Source of the DNA: JBJKSO01 sp046703825
Lineage (GTDB): Bacteria; Chloroflexota; Dormibacteria; Aeolococcales; Bog-877
DNA length: 10,644 nt
Direction of reading: 5' to 3'
Assembly: GCA_046703825.1 (NCBI GenBank)
Contig: JBJKSO010000019.1
Span: 1-10,644 of the forward strand
Under the pieces are notes generated by a model. It worked only from the letters and a program-made list of their open reading frames with translations, had not been told where the DNA came from and did not search any database. Below, one piece after another: positions 1-6,350 of the stretch. The position numbers were made by a program, and so were the translations under genes. Position 1 is the first letter of the stretch. Each line of letters begins with the position of its first letter.

Positions 1-1
1 C

Positions 2-628
2 GCCCGTAAAAACCGCAGCGCCATGCCAAACCGCGCCACGCCGCCTCTGCCCAAGGTGTGGGTCCACGCCCCGATGCCCACCATCACCCTGGAGTCGGGG
101 TTCATGAGCAACCGGCAGGACTCGCAGCTGCTGGCCGAGCCCTCCTTCCGCGCCAGCCTGGCGCGGGGGATCGCAACCGGGGTGGTGGCTTACGCGCCCC
201 AGATTCCCAAGATCGACGCCAAACTCCTGGCGTACAGGCGGGCGCAAGCCCGGGCCCTGGCTGTGCAGCGGGCCGACCAGGCCTCCGCCCGGGCCGACCT
301 GCCCCTGCTCCATGCGCTGCCGCTGCTGCTGCTGCTGGATCTGGGCCTGGTGCTCTTCCTGTACGGGAGCTCGGGCTTCGGCTGGTTGACGGCTCTGGCG
401 GCTTCGCTCCGCGCGGGCGCCCCCGAGAAGCCTGGGCGGAAACGTCAGCCGTCCCGGCCAGCGCCCCGGCGCCGGCCCGCCCGAGCGGTCACTCCTTCAG
501 GCTCGGAAGTGCCCTGGGCCTCTCGCCGCCGCAGCACTTCGCGGCGGGTCGGCGAGATGGTGCAGCCCCGCGATCGGGGTCCAGCCGCCCGCCGGCGCAG
601 TGACCTAGACGACTTTCCCTTCAGCTAA
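2..628 (+). CDS. N-acetylmuramoyl-L-alanine amidase, C-terminal part (5' truncated by window edge)
   Basis: The open frame enters from the left edge and ends at TAA 626-628. The visible start matches the end of the Amidase_3 (PF01520) fold. It contains PTITLESGFMSN, where the Glu before SGFMSN corresponds to the family's conserved active-site glutamate, and SLARGIATGVVAYAP is the usual last helix. Family members are zinc enzymes that cut the bond between N-acetylmuramic acid and L-Ala of the peptide stem, acting outside the membrane. After the domain comes a Leu-rich hydrophobic segment (about 302-385, HALPLLLLLDLGLVLFLY), probably a C-terminal membrane anchor. About 70 Arg/Pro-rich residues follow, which would be cytoplasmic by the positive-inside rule. 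I counted roughly 75% G/C at third positions in that tail, so it may be truly translated, although low complexity makes it uncertain. The last 24 nt overlap the convergent MFS gene. The zinc ligands lie outside the window. Confidence 0.72.
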   Translation, partial: ARKNRSAMPNRATPPLPKVWVHAPMPTITLESGFMSNRQDSQLLAEPSFRASLARGIATGVVAYAPQIPKIDAKLLAYRRAQARALAVQRADQASARADLPLLHALPLLLLLDLGLVLFLYGSSGFGWLTALAASLRAGAPEKPGRKRQPSRPAPRRRPARAVTPSGSEVPWASRRRSTSRRVGEMVQPRDRGPAARRRSDLDDFPFS

Positions 629-1933
629 CCCCGGCCGGCCCGGCGGTACCCGCACCCTCCAGACCAGCCAGCCACCCAGGAAGAGTGCTACCGCGAAGAA
701 GGCGAAGATCATCGGGTAGCCGGCGTTGTGGCGCCAGGCGTTGCCGGCGTCCAGCAGCGGGCCGGCCACCACCGTGGCCAGGATTCCCGACCCCGCGGTC
801 GCCAGATTGGAGATGCCCATGAAGCGCCCGGACTCGTTGCGGGGAACCAGGTCGGTGACGAAGGCCCAGTCAACCGACAGCAGCATGCCGAAGGCGGCTC
901 CGACCAGGATTCCCACCACGTAGACCCAGATCAGGGAGGGAGCCGGAATGAGCAGGAGCGTGCCCAAGGCGCCGATCCAGGCGGCGGCGCGGACCACCGT
1001 CCGGCGCCCCACCCGCTGGGAGAGCTTGCCGGCTGGCAGGGTGACCACGACGGCGCAGAGCACCACCACCGCCAGCAGGACCGAGGTGGCACCGGCGGCG
1101 TGGTTGGCGGCGGCGCTGCCCGCGCCCGAGAAGAAGTTGGCGCGGATGTAGAACTGGGCGAAGTCGGTGAGGCCGGTGATGCCCATGAGCGCGAGCAGCC
1201 GCGAGACCAGCAGCCAGGTGAAGTCCGGGTGGTCCCGGGGCCGGAAGCTGAAGATGCCGAGCACCGCCGCCCGCCGGGGAGGCAGGGGATCCTTGGCCGG
1301 TGAGTCCGGAACGAAGGCCAGGGTCGCTCCCATGGTCAGCACCAGCACCACGCCGGTGACCAGCAGCGCCAGCGAGATGTGCCCCACCGAGATCAGCTGG
1401 CCCGTGAGCAGGAAGCCGAGCGCCGTCCCCACGAAGACCGCGATCCCGTAGTAGCCGGCGGCCCGGCCCCGCTGCTGCTCGGGCACCTGGTCGGGGAGCA
1501 TGCCCTGGTAGGCGCCCTCCGCCGTGTTCGAGCAGATCTGCAGGGCGCAGTAGGGGAGAAAGAGCAGTCCGTAGCTGCCGGCCAGCGTGAGCCCGAAGAG
1601 GCACGCGCAATCGCCCAGCGTCCCGATGAGGATGAAGGGTTTGCGCCGCCCCCAGCGCAGCTTGACCCGGTCGGAGAGCGCGCCCGCTGCCGGTTGGACC
1701 AGAATCGCCACCAAGGCACCCAGCACCGACACCCCGGTGAGGGCCACCCCCTTGTTGGCGGAGGGGACCATGTCCTCGATCAGCCGCGGGAGCACCAAGG
1801 CCCCCATCCCCTGCCAGAGGTAGTTGATCGCCAGCCAGTAGACCGAGAGGGCGAGCAGGCGGGGCACCGACACCTGCGCCGACCATCGCTGCACGTCCTC
1901 TCGCAGCCTGGGCTGGCTGGACGTATCGAGCAC
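605..1933 (-). CDS. MFS transporter (sugar/SUC-like, 12 TM)
   Basis: This is a major facilitator superfamily carrier of the inner membrane, 442 aa with the chosen start. The sequence alternates hydrophobic helices with short loops, consistent with 12 membrane segments. Between TM2 and TM3 it carries the MFS motif A form LSDRVKLRWGRRKPF. The GRRKPF ending resembles the glycoside/sucrose-type branch (GPH/SLC45-like), so a sugar or glycoside is a plausible substrate, but that is inference. A second motif-A-like loop, LSQRVGRRTVV, precedes TM8, as expected from the internal duplication. The frame stays open upstream to TTG 1978 and ATG 1957. I chose GTG 1933 because GGAGGGAG sits just 5' of it, whereas the others lack a clear ribosome binding site. 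The gene diverges from MgtC across about 125 bp, and its stop lies inside the 3' end of the convergent amidase gene. The family call is secure; the substrate is not. Confidence 0.9.
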   Translation of the reverse strand: MLDTSSQPRLREDVQRWSAQVSVPRLLALSVYWLAINYLWQGMGALVLPRLIEDMVPSANKGVALTGVSVLGALVAILVQPAAGALSDRVKLRWGRRKPFILIGTLGDCACLFGLTLAGSYGLLFLPYCALQICSNTAEGAYQGMLPDQVPEQQRGRAAGYYGIAVFVGTALGFLLTGQLISVGHISLALLVTGVVLVLTMGATLAFVPDSPAKDPLPPRRAAVLGIFSFRPRDHPDFTWLLVSRLLALMGITGLTDFAQFYIRANFFSGAGSAAANHAAGATSVLLAVVVLCAVVVTLPAGKLSQRVGRRTVVRAAAWIGALGTLLLIPAPSLIWVYVVGILVGAAFGMLLSVDWAFVTDLVPRNESGRFMGISNLATAGSGILATVVAGPLLDAGNAWRHNAGYPMIFAFFAVALFLGGWLVWRVRVPPGRPGLAEGKVV

Positions 1934-2058
1934 CGGCAACTCCCTCCACGCCTGCATGCGGTGCAGGGTCTGCCCCAACGCGGCCGATCTTAGTTCCCTG
2001 GTGCGTCCCGGTCCCTGGGGCGGTGCAGCGGATTGGCGGCAATGACGTTGTTCTTTGA

Positions 2059-2802
2059 GTGGTCAACCTGATCGCGACCCTCCAGGCACACTCCGGCGAG
2101 GGCTGGCTCCAGGGCGGAGAGCTGGCGCTGGCACTGGGGCTGGGCAGCGCCATCGGCCTGGAGCGGGAGATTCGCGAGAAGTCCGCCGGACTTCGCACCC
2201 ACGCGCTGGTGGCACTCGGGGCCGGGCTCTTCATGCTGGTCAGCAAGTACGGGGTTCTGGACGTGGTCAACGGGAAAAGCGTGATCGTCGACCCGTCGCG
2301 AGTGGCGGCCCAGATCGTGACCGGCATAGGTTTCATCGGCGGGGGACTGATCTTCGTGCGCCGCGACGCCGTCCGCGGCCTGACCACGGCGGCAGCTGTC
2401 TGGCTCACCGCCGCGGTGGGAGCGACCGCCGGTGCGGGGCTGCCGCTACTGGCGGTCGGCGCCACCGCCGGCCACTTCCTGGTCGTCTACGGCTACACGC
2501 CTCTGGTCCGCCGGCTTCCCGGCTCCCGCCACCTTCCCAATCAGCTCACCCTGAGGTACGAGGCCGGCAGCGGCGCCCTGAGCCTCGCCTTGCAGGAGTG
2601 CGCCGCCCGAGGGTTCCAAGTGGCCGCTGTTGCGGTGGAACGGGAGGTGGACGATGGTCAGGGGCGGGCTCAGCGGGTGGAGGTGCGGCTCACGGTGAAG
2701 GGAACCGGGGCGCTCTCCGAGCTGGTCTCCCAGCTCGAGTCAGTCGAGGGCGTGCTGGCGGTAAACGCCGAGGACCCGAGAGTGCAACTGGAACAGCTGT
2801 AG
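2059..2802 (+). CDS. MgtC/SapB family membrane protein
   Basis: This is a 247-aa protein of the MgtC/SapB family (PF02308). The membrane domain spans about residues 18-150 and has the family signatures: GSAIGLEREIREKSAGLRTH after the first helix, TGIGFIGGGLIF in the middle, and RGLTTAAAVWLTAAVG in the next helix. Residues about 162-247 form a soluble C-terminal domain of alternating strands and helices, as in the ACT-like domain of longer MgtC proteins. Family members support growth at low magnesium and, in some pathogens, survival in macrophages by acting on the F-ATPase. The role in this organism is unknown. The start is GTG, immediately after an in-frame TGA (2056-2058), with no obvious ribosome binding site, which could mean a leaderless transcript. 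No other ATG/GTG/TTG precedes the first helix. It diverges from the MFS gene and converges on the MarR gene 27 bp downstream. Confidence 0.92.
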   Translation: MVNLIATLQAHSGEGWLQGGELALALGLGSAIGLEREIREKSAGLRTHALVALGAGLFMLVSKYGVLDVVNGKSVIVDPSRVAAQIVTGIGFIGGGLIFVRRDAVRGLTTAAAVWLTAAVGATAGAGLPLLAVGATAGHFLVVYGYTPLVRRLPGSRHLPNQLTLRYEAGSGALSLALQECAARGFQVAAVAVEREVDDGQGRAQRVEVRLTVKGTGALSELVSQLESVEGVLAVNAEDPRVQLEQL

Positions 2803-2829
2803 ACGCTCCCCCGCGGGTCGACTGCCGGC

Positions 2830-3327
2830 TCACCCCGGGTGATGGCGAGGAGGCTCGAGCAGGCTCGTGAGCTCTTTCACACGCCGCGCCAGCGCCGCCG
2901 CCGAGCCGTGGGGCATCTGCGCCAGCAGCGCGTCGAGCGCCTCCCGCTGGCGGCGCCGGTAGGACTCCACCAGCTCCCGACCCAGGTCGGTGAGCACCAG
3001 CCACACCACCCGGCGGTCGCGGTCGTCCACCTTGCGGTGGACCGCGCCGATCCCGACCAGCCGGTCCGCGAGGGCGGTCGCTCCGCCGTAGCTGAGGCCG
3101 GTGGCGGCGGCGAAGCCCCGCATCTTGGCGGCCGCGGACATGAGCAACTCCAAGGCCTGGACATGCTGGACGGTGACCTGTCCCGCCGTGTCGCTGGGGG
3201 GCACGGGGGCAGGGTTGTCCAGAATGCGGTTCAGCGCCGCGTGCAGCGACGACAGCGCCGCCAGCAGGTCGTCGGAGCCTTGGACGGCACTGCCATCGTC
3301 CCTTGCGCCAATGTCTGGCGTTCGCAT
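2830..3327 (-). CDS. MarR family transcriptional regulator
   Basis: This is a 165-aa winged helix-turn-helix DNA-binding protein of the MarR type, which usually binds palindromic operators as a dimer and is released by small phenolic or antibiotic-like ligands or oxidation. The HTH region reads MRGFAAATGLSYGGATALADRLVGIGAVHR. It is followed by the wing signature DDRDRRVVWLVLTDLGREL, with the conserved D-x-R-D-R-R pattern. N- and C-terminal helices, the latter rich in Arg and Leu, would form the dimer interface. The frame is open to TTG 3390. I prefer ATG 3327 because the extra 21 residues are not expected for the family, though its ribosome binding site is weak. The neighbours do not settle the target: MarR genes often control an adjacent transporter, and the MFS gene is one gene away but separately transcribed. 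Autoregulation from the AT-rich upstream region is likely by analogy. Confidence 0.88.
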   Translation of the reverse strand: MRTPDIGARDDGSAVQGSDDLLAALSSLHAALNRILDNPAPVPPSDTAGQVTVQHVQALELLMSAAAKMRGFAAATGLSYGGATALADRLVGIGAVHRKVDDRDRRVVWLVLTDLGRELVESYRRRQREALDALLAQMPHGSAAALARRVKELTSLLEPPRHHPG

Positions 3328-3423
3328 CCCAGATCTGCCCGCGATACTCTGCTCCGGTTCGAGCGCCTGACGCGCACCCGGCGAGCTCAAAGTCCCGCCT
3401 GAGCTGCGCTGAGATTGAGGATC

Positions 3424-3449
3424 TTGGCAGGGCTAAGGCTTTCCTGCAA
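3424..3449. promoter_or_regulatory. Candidate operator: imperfect inverted repeat in the marR-DUF885 intergenic region
   Basis: TTGGCAGG (3424-3431) and CCTGCAA (3443-3449) form an imperfect inverted repeat: GCAGG/CCTGC arms with outer TTG/CAA, offset by one base. The repeat lies about 100 bp upstream of the MarR start in an AT-rich pocket (33 of 70 bases G/C at 3421-3490, by hand count). MarR proteins often bind such TTG...CAA dyads, so this could be its operator or a promoter region for either divergent gene. The 11-base spacer and one mismatch make the call weak. Confidence 0.25.
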
Positions 3450-3594
3450 TGGAAAATTCACGCTCCAAATGGTTCGCATCAGAAATGAGCGTGAGGAGGC
3501 GGAGGCGGCCCGGTTGGTGAATGGCGATGCGGCCGCCGCGCTGCACGGGGCAGCCGTGGTTCTGCGATCCTGAGCGGCGATGAAATCACTAGCT

Positions 3595-3600
3595 GGAGGA
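3595..3600 (+). promoter_or_regulatory. Ribosome binding site deciding the GTG start of the DUF885 gene
   Basis: GGAGGA lies 6 nt before GTG 3607. The more upstream ATG 3580 in the same frame has no comparable site, so translation most likely begins at 3607. Confidence 0.75.
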
Positions 3601-3606
3601 GAGCGC

Positions 3607-5286
3607 GTGTCCGAGCTCGATGACATCGCCGGCGAGTACATCAGGCGCTTCAGCCTGCTGCACCCCGACGAGGCCGTCTCCTACGGATTCGCCGGGGATC
3701 CGGCCGCGGCCACCGACTACTCCCCGGCGGGTGCCGCCGCGCGCGCTGAACTGGATCGGGCCACCCTCGGGGTGGTCAGCTCGGCTCCGACCCCGAGCCG
3801 GCGCGACCGGCTTGCCGCGGAGGCGATGCAGGAGCGGCTGGCGATCCAGCTCGAGCTGTACCGAGGCGGCGAGTGGATGCGTGATCTCAGCGCCTTGGGC
3901 AGTCCCGTCGAGGACATCCGCCAGGTCTTCGACCTTCTCCCCCGCGAGTCCGATCAGGACTGGGAGGTGGTGGCTTCCCGACTCGGCACCGTCGCGTCGA
4001 GTCTCAACGGGTTGCGCGCCAGTCTCGAGCAGGGTATTCAGCAGCGCCGGGTCGCAGCCAGACGTCAGGCGGAGGTGTGCCTGAGGAAGGCACGGCTCTG
4101 GGCCGGTGACGGTGAGACCCCGGGCTTCTTCAGGGGGTACGTCTCGCGCTACTCGGGCGGCGACGCCCAGCTGCGCCAGCGGCTGGCCGCGGGCGCTTCC
4201 GCCGCTGAGCATGCCTATGCCGACTTCGCCAGGTTTCTGGAGACGACCTACCTGCCTGCCGCCGGCGAGGAGGACGGCGTGGGGGCGGAGCGATACGGGC
4301 TCTTCTGCCGGCTGTACAACGGCATCGAGGTCGACGCTCTGGACCTCTACGCCTGGGGCTGGGAGGAGCTGAACCGGATCTCCGAAGAGATGGCCAAGAC
4401 CGCGGATCGGATCGTGCCCGGAGCCAGCCTCGCCGAGGTCACCGAGCTATTGGAGACGGATCCCGAGCGTGCCATCGAGGGCGAAGCGGCGTTTCTGGAG
4501 TGGAACCAGTGCCTGATCGACGACACCATCGAGCAGCTGCAGGGGGTGCACTTCGACATCCCGGAGCCCGTCCGCAGGGTGGAGGCCATGATCGCTCCCG
4601 CCGGGAGCGGAGCCGCTCAGTACTACACACGGCCCTCGGAGGACTTCTCCCGCCCGGGCCGGACCTGGCGGCCCATCGTCGGCGAAGCCCGCTTTCCGCT
4701 GTGGGCGGAGGTGTCGACCGTCTACCACGAGGGAGTTCCCGGTCATCACCTGCAGCTGGCGCAGGTGTGCTGGCTCAAGGACCGCATCAACGCCTATCAG
4801 CGCTCGCTCTCCGGCACCTCGGGGCTGATCGAGGGTTGGGCGCTCTACGCCGAGCGCCTGATGGCCGAGCTCGGCTACCTGGAGAACCCGGACTACTACC
4901 TGGGGATGCTCTCCAATCAGGCGCTGCGCGCTTGCCGGGTGATCGTGGACGTCGGTCTGCACCTTCACCTGGCCCTGCCCCAGAACCAGTCCTTCCACCC
5001 GGGCGAGACCTGGTCGGCGCCTCTGGCGGTGGAGTTCCTGGTGGAGCGCGCGCGTAAGGAGCCACAGTTCGCGTCCAGCGAGGTCGACCGCTACCTGGGG
5101 ATCCCCGGCCAGGCCATCGCCTACAAGCTGGGCGAGAGGGTGTGGCTCGAAGTCCGCCAGCGCGCCCAGGAGACCTGGGGGACGGCTTTCTCGCTCAAGC
5201 ACTTCCACGCAGCTGCGCTGGATCTGGGGCTCGTGGGTCTGGAACAGCTCCGCCGGGAGCTGGCCTCAGCTCCAGTACCGGACTGA
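3607..5286 (+). CDS. DUF885 family protein, putative zinc metallopeptidase
   Basis: This is a 559-aa soluble protein, matching the usual length of DUF885 (PF05960) proteins. The diagnostic motif HEGVPGHH at residues 374-381 is the family's version of the HExxH zinc-binding helix. It is followed about 35 residues later by IEGWALYAERL, whose glutamates (E409 and E416) are well placed for the third ligand or catalysis. The family is thought to be related to M3-like metallopeptidases, but few members have been assayed and no substrate can be assigned here. The N-terminal half is helical and acidic, with SELDDIAGEYIRRF at the start, as is typical. There is no signal peptide or membrane segment, so the protein is probably cytoplasmic. 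The start is GTG 3607 with GGAGGA 6 nt upstream. Its stop is 2 nt before the ATG of the next gene, so the two are very likely co-transcribed. Confidence 0.9.
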   Translation: MSELDDIAGEYIRRFSLLHPDEAVSYGFAGDPAAATDYSPAGAAARAELDRATLGVVSSAPTPSRRDRLAAEAMQERLAIQLELYRGGEWMRDLSALGSPVEDIRQVFDLLPRESDQDWEVVASRLGTVASSLNGLRASLEQGIQQRRVAARRQAEVCLRKARLWAGDGETPGFFRGYVSRYSGGDAQLRQRLAAGASAAEHAYADFARFLETTYLPAAGEEDGVGAERYGLFCRLYNGIEVDALDLYAWGWEELNRISEEMAKTADRIVPGASLAEVTELLETDPERAIEGEAAFLEWNQCLIDDTIEQLQGVHFDIPEPVRRVEAMIAPAGSGAAQYYTRPSEDFSRPGRTWRPIVGEARFPLWAEVSTVYHEGVPGHHLQLAQVCWLKDRINAYQRSLSGTSGLIEGWALYAERLMAELGYLENPDYYLGMLSNQALRACRVIVDVGLHLHLALPQNQSFHPGETWSAPLAVEFLVERARKEPQFASSEVDRYLGIPGQAIAYKLGERVWLEVRQRAQETWGTAFSLKHFHAAALDLGLVGLEQLRRELASAPVPD

Positions 5287-5288
5287 GG

Positions 5289-5762
5289 ATGGCCCAGCGA
5301 CCCAACCAGCCCTGGGTTGAGCTTCTGATCCTGGCCAACCACGTGGAGGCCGTCAACGGCCTCCTCTACATTTCCGGGGGTGGATGGACCGACCACTGGC
5401 GTCCCCAGCCGCCCCAGCCCGGGGCCCCGGTGTTCTCCCATCTCGGGATCGGGCTGGCGGTGATCGTCCCCTGGGAGTCGAGCGCCTCACCCCACCGCCT
5501 GTGGGTTGCAGTCCTCGACGACCTCGGCCAGGAGGTGCCCGGGACCGTCATCGCCACCCAGCTCAATCCGGGGCGGCCCCAGGGGCTTGCCACCGGCTCC
5601 GAGCAGAGATCGGTTCTGGCGCTGGCGCTCAACCTGGTCTTCCCGCATCCGGGCGAATACCGGGTGGCGGCCCGGGTCGGGGAAGACGGCGGCGAGCGCA
5701 GCGTCTCCTTCAGGGTCCACGACGTCCCTCAGACACCTGAGGACCAACCCCCCGTCAACTGA
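5289..5762 (+). CDS. DUF6941-like small protein
   Basis: This is a 157-aa protein with no signal peptide or membrane helix. The opening WVELLILANHVEAVNGLLYISGGGW resembles the small DUF6941-type family, in which a short strand-rich protein begins with a similar LLLAD...NGKLYxxGGGW segment. I recognise this by memory of the pattern only. The rest is strand-rich: FSHLGIGLAVIVPW, then RLWVAVLDDLGQEVPG, then PGEYRVAARVGEDGGERSVSF. This suggests a beta-sandwich, with the PGEY turn typical of Ig-like folds. No catalytic residues stand out and the function is unknown. ATG 5289 lies 2 nt after the DUF885 stop, with GAGG abutting it, so translational coupling is likely. A longer frame extends back to 5142, but that part lies wholly inside the DUF885 coding region and is unlikely to be used. 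Confidence 0.75.
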   Translation: MAQRPNQPWVELLILANHVEAVNGLLYISGGGWTDHWRPQPPQPGAPVFSHLGIGLAVIVPWESSASPHRLWVAVLDDLGQEVPGTVIATQLNPGRPQGLATGSEQRSVLALALNLVFPHPGEYRVAARVGEDGGERSVSFRVHDVPQTPEDQPPVN

Positions 5763-5782
5763 GGGAAGGGCGGCGCGCGGAG

Positions 5783-5822
5783 CTACCCGCTTAACGCAGC
5801 CCGGGGTTGCGCCTGCGGGTGG
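5783..5822. terminator. Nested hairpin, possible transcription terminator or processing site
   Basis: An outer stem, ACCCGC (5785-5790) with GCGGGT (5815-5820), encloses an inner stem, CGCAGCC (5795-5801) with GGTTGCG (5805-5811), which has one G-U pair and a 3-nt loop. It begins about 20 nt after the DUF6941-like stop, where the DUF885 operon should end. No U-run follows, so it is not a textbook intrinsic terminator. High-GC bacteria often use hairpins without a U tract, but that is only supportive. Confidence 0.4.
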
Positions 5823-5862
5823 AGGGGAGCTGCAACCACCAGAGCATCAAGGTGAAGATGGC

Positions 5863-6108
5863 GTGAGCCGCGCGGGCGCCCTTAACCACCGCCTGTCCGC
5901 GGAGCTGGCTGAGCATCTGAAGGCTAAGGACAGCGGCCGGCGTGAACCCCACGGCCGGCTGGCCGCAAACCTGGTTACGAAGGTGGCGGGCCACGCCGAC
6001 CGCCCCTGGGCGCAGCACTTAGCCGCGGTGGTGTACGTCCGTTCACTTGTCGCCAACGGTCGGCACTGGCGATCGAGCATCCCCACAGCACGCAACCAAG
6101 CCGCTTAG
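5863..6108 (+). CDS. Possible small gene, 81 aa, unknown function
   Basis: A short frame starts at GTG 5863 and stops at TAG 6106-6108. It has AGGTGA (5850-5855) 7 nt upstream, a perfect match to part of the anti-Shine-Dalgarno. By hand count about 84% of the first 58 codons end in G or C while only about half have G/C at position 2, which is the pattern of the real genes here. The bias weakens in the last 20 codons. The product begins MSRAGALNHRLSAELAEHLK and is predicted helical and basic, with no signal peptide, membrane helix or motif I recognise. A codon-aligned frame on the minus strand (5791-6018) spans much of the same region but lacks a ribosome binding site. The ORF could also be a decayed gene fragment. 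Confidence 0.35.
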   Translation: MSRAGALNHRLSAELAEHLKAKDSGRREPHGRLAANLVTKVAGHADRPWAQHLAAVVYVRSLVANGRHWRSSIPTARNQAA

Positions 6109-6350
6109 GTCCAGTAACGGGCCAGACCGACCTCACGCTGCCATCTCCGGCGCACGAGCTCGCGGCAGCCAGCGCGCTCCAGTACCGCGAAAGCATCTAG
6201 GGCTGGCAACTCAAAGTCGAAGCGGCGTCCAACGCGTGCAAATGACTGAACTTTTCGTAGCCAGTCGTGACATTATCTTGCGCCGCTGCGGGCATACGAT
6301 CCCGTCGTTCTCCGAACCAAAATGGATAGGCAGCGGCGGAGGAGCTGGTG
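6109..6350 (+). promoter_or_regulatory. Upstream region of the HD-GYP gene with a GC dip
   Basis: I see no convincing gene here. Bases 6231-6330 are about 52% G/C by hand count, well below the flanking genes, which suggests a promoter region for the HD-GYP gene. Possible -10-like hexamers such as CATTAT (6271-6276) and TACGAT occur, but none has a well-spaced -35 partner, so I do not name a promoter. The region ends in GGAGGAG (6338-6344), a strong ribosome binding site 6 nt before ATG 6351. Confidence 0.35.

Noticed and set aside
326..345. Short CTG-rich run
   Set aside because: It simply encodes the Leu-rich membrane segment of the amidase and is too short to be a notable repeat.
870..2465. 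Long minus-strand frame (531 aa) across the MFS and MgtC genes
   Set aside because: Its product is low-complexity Ala/Arg/Gly/Pro sequence, typical of an out-of-frame reading of high-GC genes, and it conflicts with two clear gene families.
2829..2842. Palindrome CACCCCGGGTG near the convergent MgtC/MarR ends, considered as a bidirectional terminator
   Set aside because: The stem is only 5 bp with almost no loop and no U tract, and it lies in the last codons of the MarR gene.
3469..3573. A 34-aa ORF (MVRIRNEREEAEAARLVNGD...) upstream of the DUF885 gene
   Set aside because: It has no ribosome binding site and only moderate third-position bias, resembles nothing I know, and sits in the likely promoter region.
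5791..6018. Minus-strand 75-aa ORF ending in a hydrophobic, Arg-rich segment, considered as a transposase remnant
   Set aside because: It has no recognisable transposase motif, no terminal inverted repeats and no ribosome binding site, and it is codon-aligned antisense to the better supported plus-strand ORF.
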